Source of the DNA: JAFGXF01 sp963732595
Lineage (GTDB): Bacteria; Chloroflexota; Anaerolineae; Anaerolineales; Anaerolineaceae
Assembly (NCBI GenBank): GCA_963732595.1
Contig: CAVSZZ010000001.1
Coordinates: forward strand, 124,001-188,000
DNA: 64,000 bases
Reading direction: 5' to 3'
The position numbers were made by a program, and so were the translations under genes. Below, piece by piece: positions 1-9,233 of this stretch. The notes beneath the pieces are model-generated. The model saw only the letters and a program-made list of their open reading frames with translations, had not been told where the DNA came from and made no database searches. Within the stretch, counting starts at the first letter, position 1. Each line of letters begins with the position of its first letter.

Positions 1-1500
1 TGGGATGATGACAATACCATAAATTCCTTGTTCGATCGAATAGGAATATTTATTTCGGGTGTTTTTCTAAAAGGGTCAGTTTCTGCGAAGGTTCCTATTG
101 CTGGAATTCCTCCTGACCAGGTTATTGATTATACCTACGATGCTCTTGGCCGATTAATAAGTGCTTCTTATGCAACTGGTATGGACTATACGTATAAATA
201 TGACAAGGTAGGTAACCGCACTACCCAGACGATCAATGGAATTACTAGTTCATATTATTATGACCCTGCCAATCGCCTAACAAGTGTTAACGGAATTAAC
301 TTCAATTGGAGTGAAAATGGAAGCCTATTATACGATGGTTTAATAAGTTATACCTACAATCAAAGCGGGAAGCTTTCAGGTGTTGATTTACCAAATCATC
401 ACATTTCTTACCTTTACGATGGCCTAGGGAACCGTTATATTCAAATGATTGATGAGCAGACAGCAATCAACACACTCGATCTAGCCGCATGTTTGACAAT
501 GATCCTCAGGGAGGCGGACACCACTTACCTATACGGCTCAGGGTTAATCGGACAGTATATTGACGGGGAATTTGAAATATCACTAGCAGATAAATTTGGT
601 AGTGTACGACAACTCATCACAAAAGAAAAGCAAGTCACATTTATGAGATCCTACGACTCCTTTGGAATTACCACACTCGAGCAAGGTAATGGGTACAGCA
701 GCATCGGTTACATCGGCGAGCAGATTGATATAAGTGGGCTTTCATATTTTAGGGCTAGATATTACGACCCGAAGACGGGTCGTTTTATCTCGGCTGATCC
801 ATTTCCTGGGATGCTTACTCTTCCGGCGACTCAGAATGCATACGTATATGGGATCAACAATCCTCTGATACATAGCGACCACAGTGGTATGTTTTTAGAC
901 ACCATATTCGATGCTGCCTTTGTTGCTTGGGATATCCATGATATCAATACGAAAATAAATGATGGATGTGATATCAAATTTGGAGATTGGCTTGGACTTG
1001 GATTGGATGTGGCAAGTATGATGATTCCATTCTTGCCAGCAGTGGGAGGTTTACTTATTAAGGGGGCATCACATGCAGATAATTTCTATGATGCAAGTAG
1101 ATTTATAGATAATAGCATAGGCTTTTTCAAGAACACTAAACAATTACCCTTACCCGGATTCGATGATAGTTTGAATTGGATTCATAAAAGTGTCCCAAAT
1201 CCTTTTGGAAGAAAAGGAGGACAATTACATCAACAACGGATAGAATATATTATTGACTTTATAAAAAATGATTTAAAGATGGATTTTCAAAAGGAATTCC
1301 GTGTACTCACTCCAGGAGGAATAAAATCATCTCGTTATATAGATGTTGTAGCATTAAACCATAATGCTCCTGTTGCTTATTATCAGATAGGTCGAGTCAC
1401 AACAAGCAATACAATAGTTTCAAGAGAGCTTAAAGCTCTCGCGGATATATATAATCATAGCGATAGTGCAATTCCTATAATATTTATTCCATATAATTAG
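1..1500 (+). CDS. Rhs-family polymorphic toxin, C-terminal part (5' end outside window)
   Basis: The frame is open from base 1, so this is the 3' part of a longer gene; an internal TTG at 28 is not taken as the start. The translation carries YD/Rhs repeats (YTYDALGRL, YKYDKVGNRTT), then the Rhs core ending (YFRARYYDPKTGRFISADPF, followed by NAYVYGINNPL). After DHSG the sequence becomes variable: a hydrophobic pre-toxin stretch (DVASMMIPFLPAVGGLL) and a final ~90-residue domain with RYIDVVAL, YYQIGRVT and SRELKALADI. That pattern resembles PD-(D/E)XK restriction-endonuclease-like Rhs toxin tips. Rhs proteins are large exported or cell-surface proteins that release a C-terminal toxin into rival cells. 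Base composition is clearly more AT-rich than the region after 2470, suggesting transfer. Toxin chemistry is inferred from motif spacing only. Confidence 0.85.
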   Translation, partial: WDDDNTINSLFDRIGIFISGVFLKGSVSAKVPIAGIPPDQVIDYTYDALGRLISASYATGMDYTYKYDKVGNRTTQTINGITSSYYYDPANRLTSVNGINFNWSENGSLLYDGLISYTYNQSGKLSGVDLPNHHISYLYDGLGNRYIQMIDEQTAINTLDLAACLTMILREADTTYLYGSGLIGQYIDGEFEISLADKFGSVRQLITKEKQVTFMRSYDSFGITTLEQGNGYSSIGYIGEQIDISGLSYFRARYYDPKTGRFISADPFPGMLTLPATQNAYVYGINNPLIHSDHSGMFLDTIFDAAFVAWDIHDINTKINDGCDIKFGDWLGLGLDVASMMIPFLPAVGGLLIKGASHADNFYDASRFIDNSIGFFKNTKQLPLPGFDDSLNWIHKSVPNPFGRKGGQLHQQRIEYIIDFIKNDLKMDFQKEFRVLTPGGIKSSRYIDVVALNHNAPVAYYQIGRVTTSNTIVSRELKALADIYNHSDSAIPIIFIPYN

Positions 1501-1512
1501 GAAGTAAGTGAA

Positions 1513-2070
1513 ATGGGTACTCAAATAAGATTCTACACATTGCATGAAGATGAATCACTATTAATTAGCTATATATTATCGGATAATACATTGCATCTCA
1601 TTCATGAAGATTGTGAATTTGGTCACCCAAATATTATCAATGCTACGGAAAAAGGTTTTTCGGAACTGATGGGCTTAACTAAGGCACTGATATGGGTCAA
1701 ATCATGTCCAATTCCCGATTATGCGTATTGGGAAATCAGAAATGATGATGATAATTCTTATTTAACTAGAAATAAAAGATATTACATTACCGCGCTAAGT
1801 ACCCCATGCATTGAGTATTCTAGGTCATTTATCAATGATAAGGGAGTGCTGACACAAGGTCGTATTTGGGTTGATTATTCCTATTGGTATAACGATACAC
1901 TCCTCAATAAATGTTCTGAATTAAAATTAGCTTATAAACATATCAGTACCTGGATCAGACATAATTACTTAATAAAACAAGAAGTAGATGGGTACATAGG
2001 TCCTTCTGCATTAAAATGGTTCCAATCTGGAAAACCCACCTATCCACCCGCCACATGCATCCCTAGATAA
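1513..2070 (+). CDS. Unknown protein, candidate immunity protein for the upstream Rhs toxin
   Basis: A 185-residue protein starting 12 bases after the Rhs stop, with AGGAAG in the junction as a possible ribosome binding site. I do not recognise the family. It has no signal peptide, no membrane segment and no obvious catalytic motif; it is rich in aromatic and acidic residues (IWVDYSYWYNDTLLNK). Immunity genes typically lie immediately 3' of the toxin tip and are usually soluble, acidic and poorly conserved, and the position and AT-rich composition fit that. The immunity role rests on position alone. Confidence 0.6.
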   Translation: MGTQIRFYTLHEDESLLISYILSDNTLHLIHEDCEFGHPNIINATEKGFSELMGLTKALIWVKSCPIPDYAYWEIRNDDDNSYLTRNKRYYITALSTPCIEYSRSFINDKGVLTQGRIWVDYSYWYNDTLLNKCSELKLAYKHISTWIRHNYLIKQEVDGYIGPSALKWFQSGKPTYPPATCIPR

Positions 2071-2476
2071 CAAAGTCAAATTATCCGCCTGTTTATGGCT
2101 ACGTTTTTAATAGTATATATTCACAAGCATATGATCCACCAATAATTACACCTACAATTAATGAATAGTATTGCCCATCGAAGCCTTCAACAAAGCTGAT
2201 GATTTCTGGTGTAGGTAATCAATCGTTTATACAGATCTCAACTGTTCCCTGATTCTGTGTCTGGCGGCCGGCCTGCTCGCCTTCCCGAGTTGCGTTCCGG
2301 ATTATCACCTTGCGCACCCGAGACAGGTTGAAGGTACATCGTCAATTCTTGACTTTTTTCGTTCGATCCTCGTTGCTCCCAAATAGCGAAGGATTTAATA
2401 ATCGAATATTTTCATCTTGAATTTCGTATACAATATGAGAGTATTTTACACCCTGGCCAATTCCCGAGGAGGCACC
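2071..2476. other. Intergenic gap between AT-rich toxin island and GC-rich core
   Basis: No gene is supported in these 406 bases. The composition changes from AT-rich to GC-rich around 2260, marking the border of the Rhs island. An AT-rich stretch at about 2395-2445 includes TATACAAT, a possible -10 region for the ABC exporter operon, without a convincing -35. Confidence 0.5.
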
Positions 2477-3250
<774 letters not shown>

Positions 3251-3255
3251 CTGCC

Positions 3256-5041
3256 ATGGCCACCACCCATCTCTCATCCTCAAATGACCTGTTCGCTTCG
3301 ATCTGGAAGCTCGTCCGGCTGCGCCTGCGCCTCAGCTACAACGGCTTCAAGAACGCCAAACGCACCAAGAAGTTCTTCATCATCTTGGGCTACATTGGCC
3401 TGCTGGTCTTTGCCGCCGGGATCTGCGTCGGGAGCTGGCTGCTCCTCAAATTCCTGCGCTCGCCCGATCTCGCCCAGTACGTCGGCCTGGATGTGCTGCC
3501 CTTCCTGCAGGCCGTGCCGGCCCTCATCTTCACCGCCCTGTTCCTGGGCATCCTGGTGACCAGCTTCGGCGTCCTGCTGCAGGCGCTCTACCTCTCCGGC
3601 GATATGGACTTCCTGCTGGCCTCGCCGGTGCCCATCCGGGCGGTCTTCGTCGCCAAGCTGCTGCAGGCCGTCCTGCCCAACTTCGGCCTGATCGCGCTCT
3701 TCGGCCTGCCGGTCCTGTTCGGGCTGGGCATCGCCGAGGGTTACAACTTCCTGTATTACCCGCTCGTCCTGCTGGTCATGATCGCGCTCGCGCTGGCTGC
3801 CGCCGGGCTCTCGGCCCTGCTGGTCATGCTGGTGGTGAAAGTCCTGCCGCCGCGCCGCGCCGCCGAGATCCTGGGGTTCCTGGGCGCCACGCTCGGCCTG
3901 GTCTGCGGTCAAATGGGCAATATGTTCAACGCTTTCGGGGACGAGGCCGATATCACGGGGGCACAGGCGAACAGCCTGTTCACCTTCATCACCAACGCGA
4001 ATACCCCCTGGCTGCCGCTCAACTGGCCCGGCCAGGGACTGGTGGCGCTGGGTGAAGGCCATTGGGGTCTCGGCCTGCTGCTGGTAACGCTCACCCTGGG
4101 GCTCTGCCTGGGCGCCTTCCTGTTCGCGCTGGCGACGGCCGAACGCTGGTATTACACCGGTTGGGCCGGCATGCAGGTGGTCACCCGCAAGAAGAAATCC
4201 ACCCGGACCCCGCGGCCGGCCGCCGCCGCCCGGGCCACAGCCATTTCCGGCGCACTTTCCGGTGCCAGGCGCCTGCTGCCCGCGCCCGGTGTGGGCCATC
4301 CTCTGGAAGGATTTCCTGGTCTACCGGCGCGACCTGCGCCACCTGTCGCAGTTGATCTCCCCGCTGATCCTGGGCGTCATCTACACCCTGATGATCTTCC
4401 GCACGGGCGGCAAAGCGCCGGCCGGCCAGGGCGAGGCCCCCTCCTGGTTCATGGATTCCCTCAACTTCCTGATGGCCTACTCGAGCGTCGGCATGAGCCT
4501 GTTCGTCGGCTGGGTGTCGCTCTCCCGGCTGGCCGGGATGGCGTTCTCCTCCGAGGGCAAGAATTACTGGATCCTGAAATCCTCCCCCCTGCGCACTAGC
4601 CACCTGCTGGCCGCCAAGTTCCTGATCGCCTACCTGCCCGCCTTCGTGCTCGGGTTGATCTTCCTGGTGGTGATCGCCGTCGTGCAGAAAATGGCCCCCG
4701 GGACGATCCTCTACAGCATCCTGGCGATGAGCTTCTGCCTGGCCGGGATGACCGGCATCCTGCTGGGGTTCGGCGTGGCGGGCGCCAAGCTCGATTGGGA
4801 CGATCCGCGCAAGATGAACGCCGGGGGCATGGGCTGCCTGGGGCAGATCGTCGCCGCGGCCTTCCTGCCGCTGACCTTTGGGCTGTTCATCGGCCCGCTC
4901 TACCTGGCGTCAGTCCTGGACTGGCCGATCGTCTATGGCTACCTGATGGGCGGGATCGTCGGCATCGCGGTCAGCCTGGCCGCCGCGATCTTGCCGCCTT
5001 ACCTGGCGCGGGTAAAAGTGACACAGCTGGGAGAAAGTTAA
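3256..5041 (+). CDS. ABC-2 type transporter permease (one frame break)
   Basis: Large polytopic membrane subunit, about 595 residues after correction, starting 5 bases after the ATPase stop. The first part (3256 to about 4290) has a short cytoplasmic N-terminus, then repeated hydrophobic segments (FFIILGYIGLLVFAAGICVG, PALIFTALFLGILVTSFGVL). The second part continues in the next frame with WAILWKDFLVYRRDLRHLSQ and further membrane helices to the stop at 5041. A single extra G near 4288 (GCGCCCGGTGTGG) explains the break. The two-half architecture with a polar linker (RKKKSTRTP) resembles fused ABC-2 permeases whose cargo is unknown. Confidence 0.85.
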
Positions 5042-5048
5042 CTGGTAT

Positions 5049-5257
5049 TGTCACGAAGTACTCCCGACACCCGAAGGCTGCTTTCGGGAGTATTGCGAGC
5101 AGCATGCAGTGCATGCTGCGCCTGCCCTCCGGTGGACGCCCTTGGCGTATGTACTTTCTAGGGTGGCAATCCATTAATAGAAGCACATTAACAAGTTGGG
5201 TATTTTCTTTTAATGGATTGCCACGGACATCCCACTGGGATGTCCTCGCAATGACAG
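5049..5257. repeat. Inverted pair of CATTGCGAG/GGCAATCC palindromes, empty
   Basis: Left unit 5049-5178 begins as a degenerate TGTCACGA and ends GTGGCAATCCATTAA; right unit 5211-5257 runs TAATGGATTGCCAC to CGCAATGACAG around the hairpin GGACATCCCA/CTGGGATGTCC. The two units are inverted with about 32 bases between them, the same architecture as the GIY-YIG-carrying elements elsewhere in this window. No gene lies between 5042 and 5313. Confidence 0.8.
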
Positions 5258-5313
5258 AAAGCATCTTGAGAACCACTCACTGAAGGTGATCGCGCAGGGA
5301 AAGGTCTAGACCG

Positions 5314-6072
5314 ATGATCATTGATGCCATCCGTAAAATCACCGAGGAAGAGAACGTCCCGGTATGGGGTATCGGCCCGGCTTCCAAAATGGCAAGCGAG
5401 ACGCCAGGTCACAGGCCTGAGGATCTTTTACCGGGTGCACAGAGCCTGGTTTGTTTTGGCATACCGGTACCTCAAGGCGTGTATCGCATGCCGACCTATG
5501 CGCCGGAAACGATCTGGCGCACCCAGAATCTGCTTTACCGCCGCCTGGATACACTCTCGCTCCGGATCGGGGCCTTACTGGAGGAAAGCGGTGAACAGGT
5601 GGTTCCCACCTATGGCTGCATGCCCCTGGGGATGAACAAAAAGGGCGCCGTCGCCGGTTACCTGAACCAGATCCGGATGGGGGAAGTTACCGGGATCGGG
5701 GTCATCGGCAGGAACGGTTTGCTGCTGCATTCCCATTATGGAGCCCGGCTGATGCTGGGAGGCATCCTGACCAGCGCCACGCTGCCGGAAATACGCCATC
5801 CCGACATAGATGAACCCGGATGTCCGCCCGGGTGTCGCATCTGTCAGGAAGCCTGCCCGGTGGATGCCATCCTGCCTGACAAAAAACAGGTCAAGATCAT
5901 GCGCTGTTTGAGCCATACCGCCCGCACCCCTGCGATGTCCAGGCTGAAGTTTATCGCGCTGCGGGCCTTCGATCCCCAGGCAGCCGCCCGGTACATGAGC
6001 CTCACATCATTCGATGAGCACACCTTCCATGTTTGTTCACAGTGTGTTGCCTTGTGTCCGTATGGTGAATAA
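5314..6072 (+). CDS. 4Fe-4S protein resembling the C-terminal half of epoxyqueuosine reductase
   Basis: 252-residue soluble protein. Near residue 170 it has CPPGCRICQEACPVDAI, a 4Fe-4S binding run, and near the C-terminus CSQCVALCPYG, so two clusters are likely. The N-terminal part (VPVWGIGPA, GHRPEDLLPGAQSLVCFGIP) matches the QueG-like layout of a small N-terminal domain plus ferredoxin domain. Enzymes of this group are reductive, often cobalamin-linked, but this protein is shorter than true QueG (~350 residues) and may be a paralogue of unknown substrate. It stands alone, between a repeat-filled gap and a 168-base gap. Confidence 0.75.
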   Translation: MIIDAIRKITEEENVPVWGIGPASKMASETPGHRPEDLLPGAQSLVCFGIPVPQGVYRMPTYAPETIWRTQNLLYRRLDTLSLRIGALLEESGEQVVPTYGCMPLGMNKKGAVAGYLNQIRMGEVTGIGVIGRNGLLLHSHYGARLMLGGILTSATLPEIRHPDIDEPGCPPGCRICQEACPVDAILPDKKQVKIMRCLSHTARTPAMSRLKFIALRAFDPQAAARYMSLTSFDEHTFHVCSQCVALCPYGE

Positions 6073-6241
6073 AAAATAGTAACCGGAGGTTGCGATGAGC
6101 CCCTGGGTGCTGCTAGGTTCGTCGGGCAGCTCCAGGGGATGTCTGGCTCAACTGCCGCAGACTGAACGACATGCGGCGATTCCCTCCTCTTGAATTAATG
6201 ATATCGTTAGGCTTCAGATCAGCCATCGGAGATACCTTTAG

Positions 6242-6898
6242 ATGTCTTCAGAAGATTACATTATTCGGATAATACGGCAAGCCGCGGTGGTATTGGCCAG
6301 GATCATTGGTTTAAAGAATGCCGGTCAGTACCAGCAGGCCCGGCAGCAGATCGACCAGGCGCTCGAAGGATTACTCAGTCGGGATGCGGACTTGATCCGC
6401 TTGCTGGATGACGAGAGCCTGTATTCCTTGCTGCTGAAAGAGGGTGCGCTGGACCTGGAAATATTGGAATTCATCGCGGATCTCTTCAAGGAAGAGGGCG
6501 ATATCCACTTTCTCCAGGGTCAACAGAACTCGGGATTGGCTGCTTATCTCCGCTCCTTGACCTATTACTTGACGGTCAGCAGCCAAATGGGAACCTCAAG
6601 CTCAGCTGATTTATCCGAAAAGATCGAAGGCTTAACCCAAAACATCGGCATCGAAACCCTTGAAGGAAACACCCTCTGGGACCTCTACGGTCATTTTGAA
6701 AAAGGGAGGGATTTCACCCGGGCCGAAGGGATGTTATTGGCCCTGGCAGCGCGGGCGGATGCCAGGGCGGATGCGCTGGCCGAATTGAAATACTTTTACC
6801 AACGCCTGCTGGCACTGAGCCCCGCCGAATTAATCACAGGCGGTCTCAGCCGGGACCAGGTCCAACAGAAATTGCATGACCTCGATCGGGTTAGATAG
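6242..6898 (+). CDS. DUF6483-like helical protein of unknown function
   Basis: 218 residues, cytosolic, predicted almost wholly alpha-helical with TPR-like pairs (QYQQARQQIDQALEGLL, then FLQGQQNSGLAAYLRSLTYY). The N-terminus (EDYIIRIIRQAAVVLARIIG) and overall pattern resemble the DUF6483 family, which is uncharacterised. No catalytic motif is visible. It lies 91 bases before a CPBP protease gene in the same direction and may be co-transcribed. Confidence 0.65.
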   Translation: MSSEDYIIRIIRQAAVVLARIIGLKNAGQYQQARQQIDQALEGLLSRDADLIRLLDDESLYSLLLKEGALDLEILEFIADLFKEEGDIHFLQGQQNSGLAAYLRSLTYYLTVSSQMGTSSSADLSEKIEGLTQNIGIETLEGNTLWDLYGHFEKGRDFTRAEGMLLALAARADARADALAELKYFYQRLLALSPAELITGGLSRDQVQQKLHDLDRVR

Positions 6899-6989
6899 TC
6901 GCCCGGGCAGAATCGCCCTGCTGAGGTCAAACGGGAATATAATTCAAAGTTCATTAATTTGAATAATATCAATCGATTAAGGATGTCCA

Positions 6990-8174
6990 ATGAAAAAAGA
7001 AATGCAAGCACCCTCTGATCCAGTCGCAGTTCCAGTTGCATCCTCCGTAAAAAGGGTCAATTGGAAACAGGTCGGCACCTTCATTGGCCTGACCTTTGGC
7101 CTGACCTGGCTGCTGGATCTGTTCCTCTATCTCAACGGTGGTTTAACGAATCCGGCGGTAACGCTCGCGCTCCAATTCCAGATGCTGCTGCCGGCTTTTT
7201 CCGCCATCCTGCTCGGCATGTTCTTCTTTAAAGACAGCCCCATTAATATCCAGAATAACCAGTCGAAATTCCCTCGGGTGGGCCGAGCATCAGAGAGGCC
7301 CTCCGAGGGACGCCGCGAGCGTGGCGAGCAGGTGCACAAATGGTTCACCTGGTATTTCCTGTTCTTTACCCTGCTGTATGCCGGGGCGGTCATCCTGGCT
7401 TTCATCCGACCTGAGCTCCTGCAAACCCTCAGCACCGTCATGCTGATCCCAAGCCTGGTCGGGTTGGTCCTGGTCATCGTCCTGCGCGCGGTGGGCGGGA
7501 AAGAGTCATTCGCCGGGGTCGGCATGGGCGGCGGGAAACCCATCCTGTGGGTCCTGTTAGGCCTGGGGGTCATCGCTTTTGCGGGATTGCAGACCTTATT
7601 GAGCTGGCTGTTTAAAATGGGGGCGCCGGTTGACCTGAGTTCGCTTTATGCCCAGGCAGCCGTGTCGGGCATGACCCCCACCATTTTGATGGTCGTCCTG
7701 GCCGCACAAACCGTCCTGTTGGGACCCTTCCTGGGGCTGCTGGTGACCTTTGGTGAGGAATACGGCTGGCGGGGTTACCTGCAGCCCGCATTGACCGGCC
7801 TGGGGCGCGTGAAGGCGGTCCTGCTGGTCGGGCTGATCTGGGGTGTCTGGCACTGGCCGGTCATCTGGATGGGCTACAACTACCCGGGGCATCCCTACCT
7901 CGGCTCCCTGTTGATGGTCTTATTCAGCGTCGGATTGGCATTTTTCCTGGGGTATGCCGTGTTGAAAGCCAAAGGGATCTGGATCGCGGCTTTCCTGCAT
8001 GCGCTGGTCAATCAATCCTTCGGTTTTTTCATGGGTGTCATTTATGCACCGGCCGATACGGCCTATTCATTTGGGATCGGCTTCCCCGGATTGATCGTGA
8101 TCGCACTGCTGGTCGTGCTGATCCTTAGGGATCCCGTTTGGAAGGAAAAGAATGTGGCTGCGCAAGCTACATAA
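6990..8174 (+). CDS. CPBP-family intramembrane glutamic protease
   Basis: 394-residue polytopic membrane protein. The CPBP/ABI signature is present: GEEYGWRGYLQP near residue 255 (catalytic EE and R), then WGVWHWPVIW near 286 and HALVNQS near 337. This family cleaves or processes membrane substrates, CAAX-like proteins or bacteriocin-related peptides; the substrate here is unknown. Start ATG 6990 follows AAGGATG. Residues about 93-113 (RVGRASERPSEGRRERGEQV) form an unusual Arg-rich hydrophilic insertion encoded by a dispersed repeat (separate feature) in the loop before the third membrane helix. Confidence 0.88.
   Translation: MKKEMQAPSDPVAVPVASSVKRVNWKQVGTFIGLTFGLTWLLDLFLYLNGGLTNPAVTLALQFQMLLPAFSAILLGMFFFKDSPINIQNNQSKFPRVGRASERPSEGRRERGEQVHKWFTWYFLFFTLLYAGAVILAFIRPELLQTLSTVMLIPSLVGLVLVIVLRAVGGKESFAGVGMGGGKPILWVLLGLGVIAFAGLQTLLSWLFKMGAPVDLSSLYAQAAVSGMTPTILMVVLAAQTVLLGPFLGLLVTFGEEYGWRGYLQPALTGLGRVKAVLLVGLIWGVWHWPVIWMGYNYPGHPYLGSLLMVLFSVGLAFFLGYAVLKAKGIWIAAFLHALVNQSFGFFMGVIYAPADTAYSFGIGFPGLIVIALLVVLILRDPVWKEKNVAAQAT
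7268..7335 (+). repeat. Dispersed repeat inserted in frame within the CPBP protease gene
   Basis: The stretch CGGGTGGGCCGAGC ... CTCCGAGGGACG ... CGAGCGTGGCGAGCAG matches the intergenic repeat at 11420-11480 almost base for base apart from scattered substitutions, and partly that at 11560-11605. Here it keeps the frame and encodes about 20 Arg/Glu-rich residues. This recalls palindromic elements inserted inside genes of other bacteria, such as Rickettsia palindromic elements. Confidence 0.7.
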
Positions 8175-8197
8175 TCAGTAAATCCCAAGAAACATTT

Positions 8198-8247
8198 CGT
8201 AGGGGCGCACCGCTGCCCAATGGGGCACACAGTGTTGCGCCCCTACG
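8198..8247. repeat. GGGGCGCA-family palindrome
   Basis: CGTAGGGGCGCACCG pairs with TGTTGCGCCCCTACG to give a long hairpin 24 bases after the protease stop. It is followed by TTTTATT, so it could also end transcription. The same family recurs at 11698, 19865, 19947, 46881, 52967 and 62985. Confidence 0.75.
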
Positions 8248-8413
8248 TTTTATTAATTTGTCTCACCTGAAAATTGGTTACTGTTCGATTTACTCGCCGA
8301 TGCGTGGTCCAACAATTCGATCATCCCAACCTACGGGACTTTGTATGGGATCAGCCCGGTGATTCCTGCCTGGATTTTTACGATACAATCATTCTCAACA
8401 TTGTGGAGGGTAA

Positions 8414-9034
8414 ATGCCATTAGAACCCTATCCGGAAGACCTCGAAATCCACGAAAACCCCGACAGCCTGGTCATCACCTACCGGGGGAGTCAAAATGTG
8501 GGTCAGGCCCTGATCATATTACTCCTGGTATTTCTGACGCCCGTATTCCCGCTGATTGCCCTGGCCCCGGATCTCTCGCGTACCAACCCCGCTGAGTTTC
8601 TATTTGACCCGAACATTTTCCTCTGCCTGGGCTCGATCATTTTGATTCTCCTCTACGGTGCCTACGTCGCATTGAGCTGGGCGCTGGACCTGGTGTTGAA
8701 CCATGAAAAGGTCACAATAACAGCCGATAGCCTGACCATTGAGAAATCTGGCTTTGGGTCCATTCACCTCTCCCGGGAGTTTTACTTGAAAAAGTCAGAC
8801 TGTCTCCACCCTACGTTCATGTATCAGGGCATGATCGCCTTGAGCCCGTCCCGCTTCTTCGCGCGCGCCAGCCAGTTATCAAGAGGACGCGACTGGTTTT
8901 TTACCAGCCCGATGCGCTGGTTTTGTCGGGGGCTCTCCCATGAGGAGCATCTCGCCATCCTCGTCCGGATCAAGGCGAAATTTCCCAACATCAACGTGCT
9001 AATGGAGAATGAACCCATCGTCGGACCGGGGTAA
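8414..9034 (+). CDS. Membrane-anchored protein of unknown function
   Basis: 206 residues. After a soluble N-terminus of about 30 residues there are two adjacent membrane helices (ALIILLLVFLTPVFPLIALA and FLCLGSIILILLYGAYVALS), then a roughly 110-residue soluble part rich in beta strands (KVTITADSLTIEKSGFGSIH). The layout resembles small bacterial proteins with a two-helix anchor and a PH-like domain, but no family is recognised. It stands between two repeat-filled gaps with no operon partner. Confidence 0.6.
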   Translation: MPLEPYPEDLEIHENPDSLVITYRGSQNVGQALIILLLVFLTPVFPLIALAPDLSRTNPAEFLFDPNIFLCLGSIILILLYGAYVALSWALDLVLNHEKVTITADSLTIEKSGFGSIHLSREFYLKKSDCLHPTFMYQGMIALSPSRFFARASQLSRGRDWFFTSPMRWFCRGLSHEEHLAILVRIKAKFPNINVLMENEPIVGPG

Positions 9035-9037
9035 CAT

Positions 9038-9084
9038 TTGTAGGTTGGGATTCGCCCCGTAATGGGGCTCATCCCAACCTACAA
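9038..9084. repeat. Palindrome TTGTAGGTTGGGAT/ATCCCAACCTACAA
   Basis: A hairpin with arms of about 14 bases and an inner GCCCC/GGGGC pair. Another copy is at 36345-36380, and a half copy (ATCCCAACCTACGGG) at about 8326-8340. It could act as a bidirectional terminator, but no T-run follows. Confidence 0.7.
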
Positions 9085-9126
9085 CAGACTTCGAAGCTCA
9101 AATCAGCCAATGTCTCATCTCCATGG

Positions 9127-9160
9127 TCTTCTTTGTGCTCTCTGTGTGCTTCGTGGTTTA
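9127..9160. repeat. Short dispersed repeat CTTTGTG...CTTCGTGGTT
   Basis: The stretch CTTCTTTGTGCTCTCTGTG followed by TGCTTCGTGGTTTA recurs, reverse-complemented, at 36301-36345 and, degenerate, at 47045-47095. It lies in gaps only and has no hairpin; function unknown. Confidence 0.5.
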
Positions 9161-9233
9161 AAATCCTCCCGATTTGTCATACAACCTGACCTCATGATAT
9201 ACTTCCCGGGTTACCTCACCTTTTGGAGACCCC

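Noticed and set aside
3280..4299. Long open frames antisense to GC-rich genes, for example 3280-4299, 9216-10121, 23762-24727, 24746-25819 and 26793-27797 on the minus strand
   Set aside because: They mirror genes with clear motifs on the plus strand, are rich in Gln, Gly, Asp and Arg without family features, and arise from codon bias in GC-rich DNA.
6095..6193. 32-codon open frame after GGAGG (MSPWVLLGSSGSSRGC)
   Set aside because: It has a good ribosome binding site but no recognisable family, no hydrophobic or charged pattern, and is too short to support without homologues.
8341..8595. Frame overlapping the start of the membrane protein at 8414
   Set aside because: It lies in another frame with Pro/Arg-rich content, partly from repeat DNA, and no ribosome binding site.
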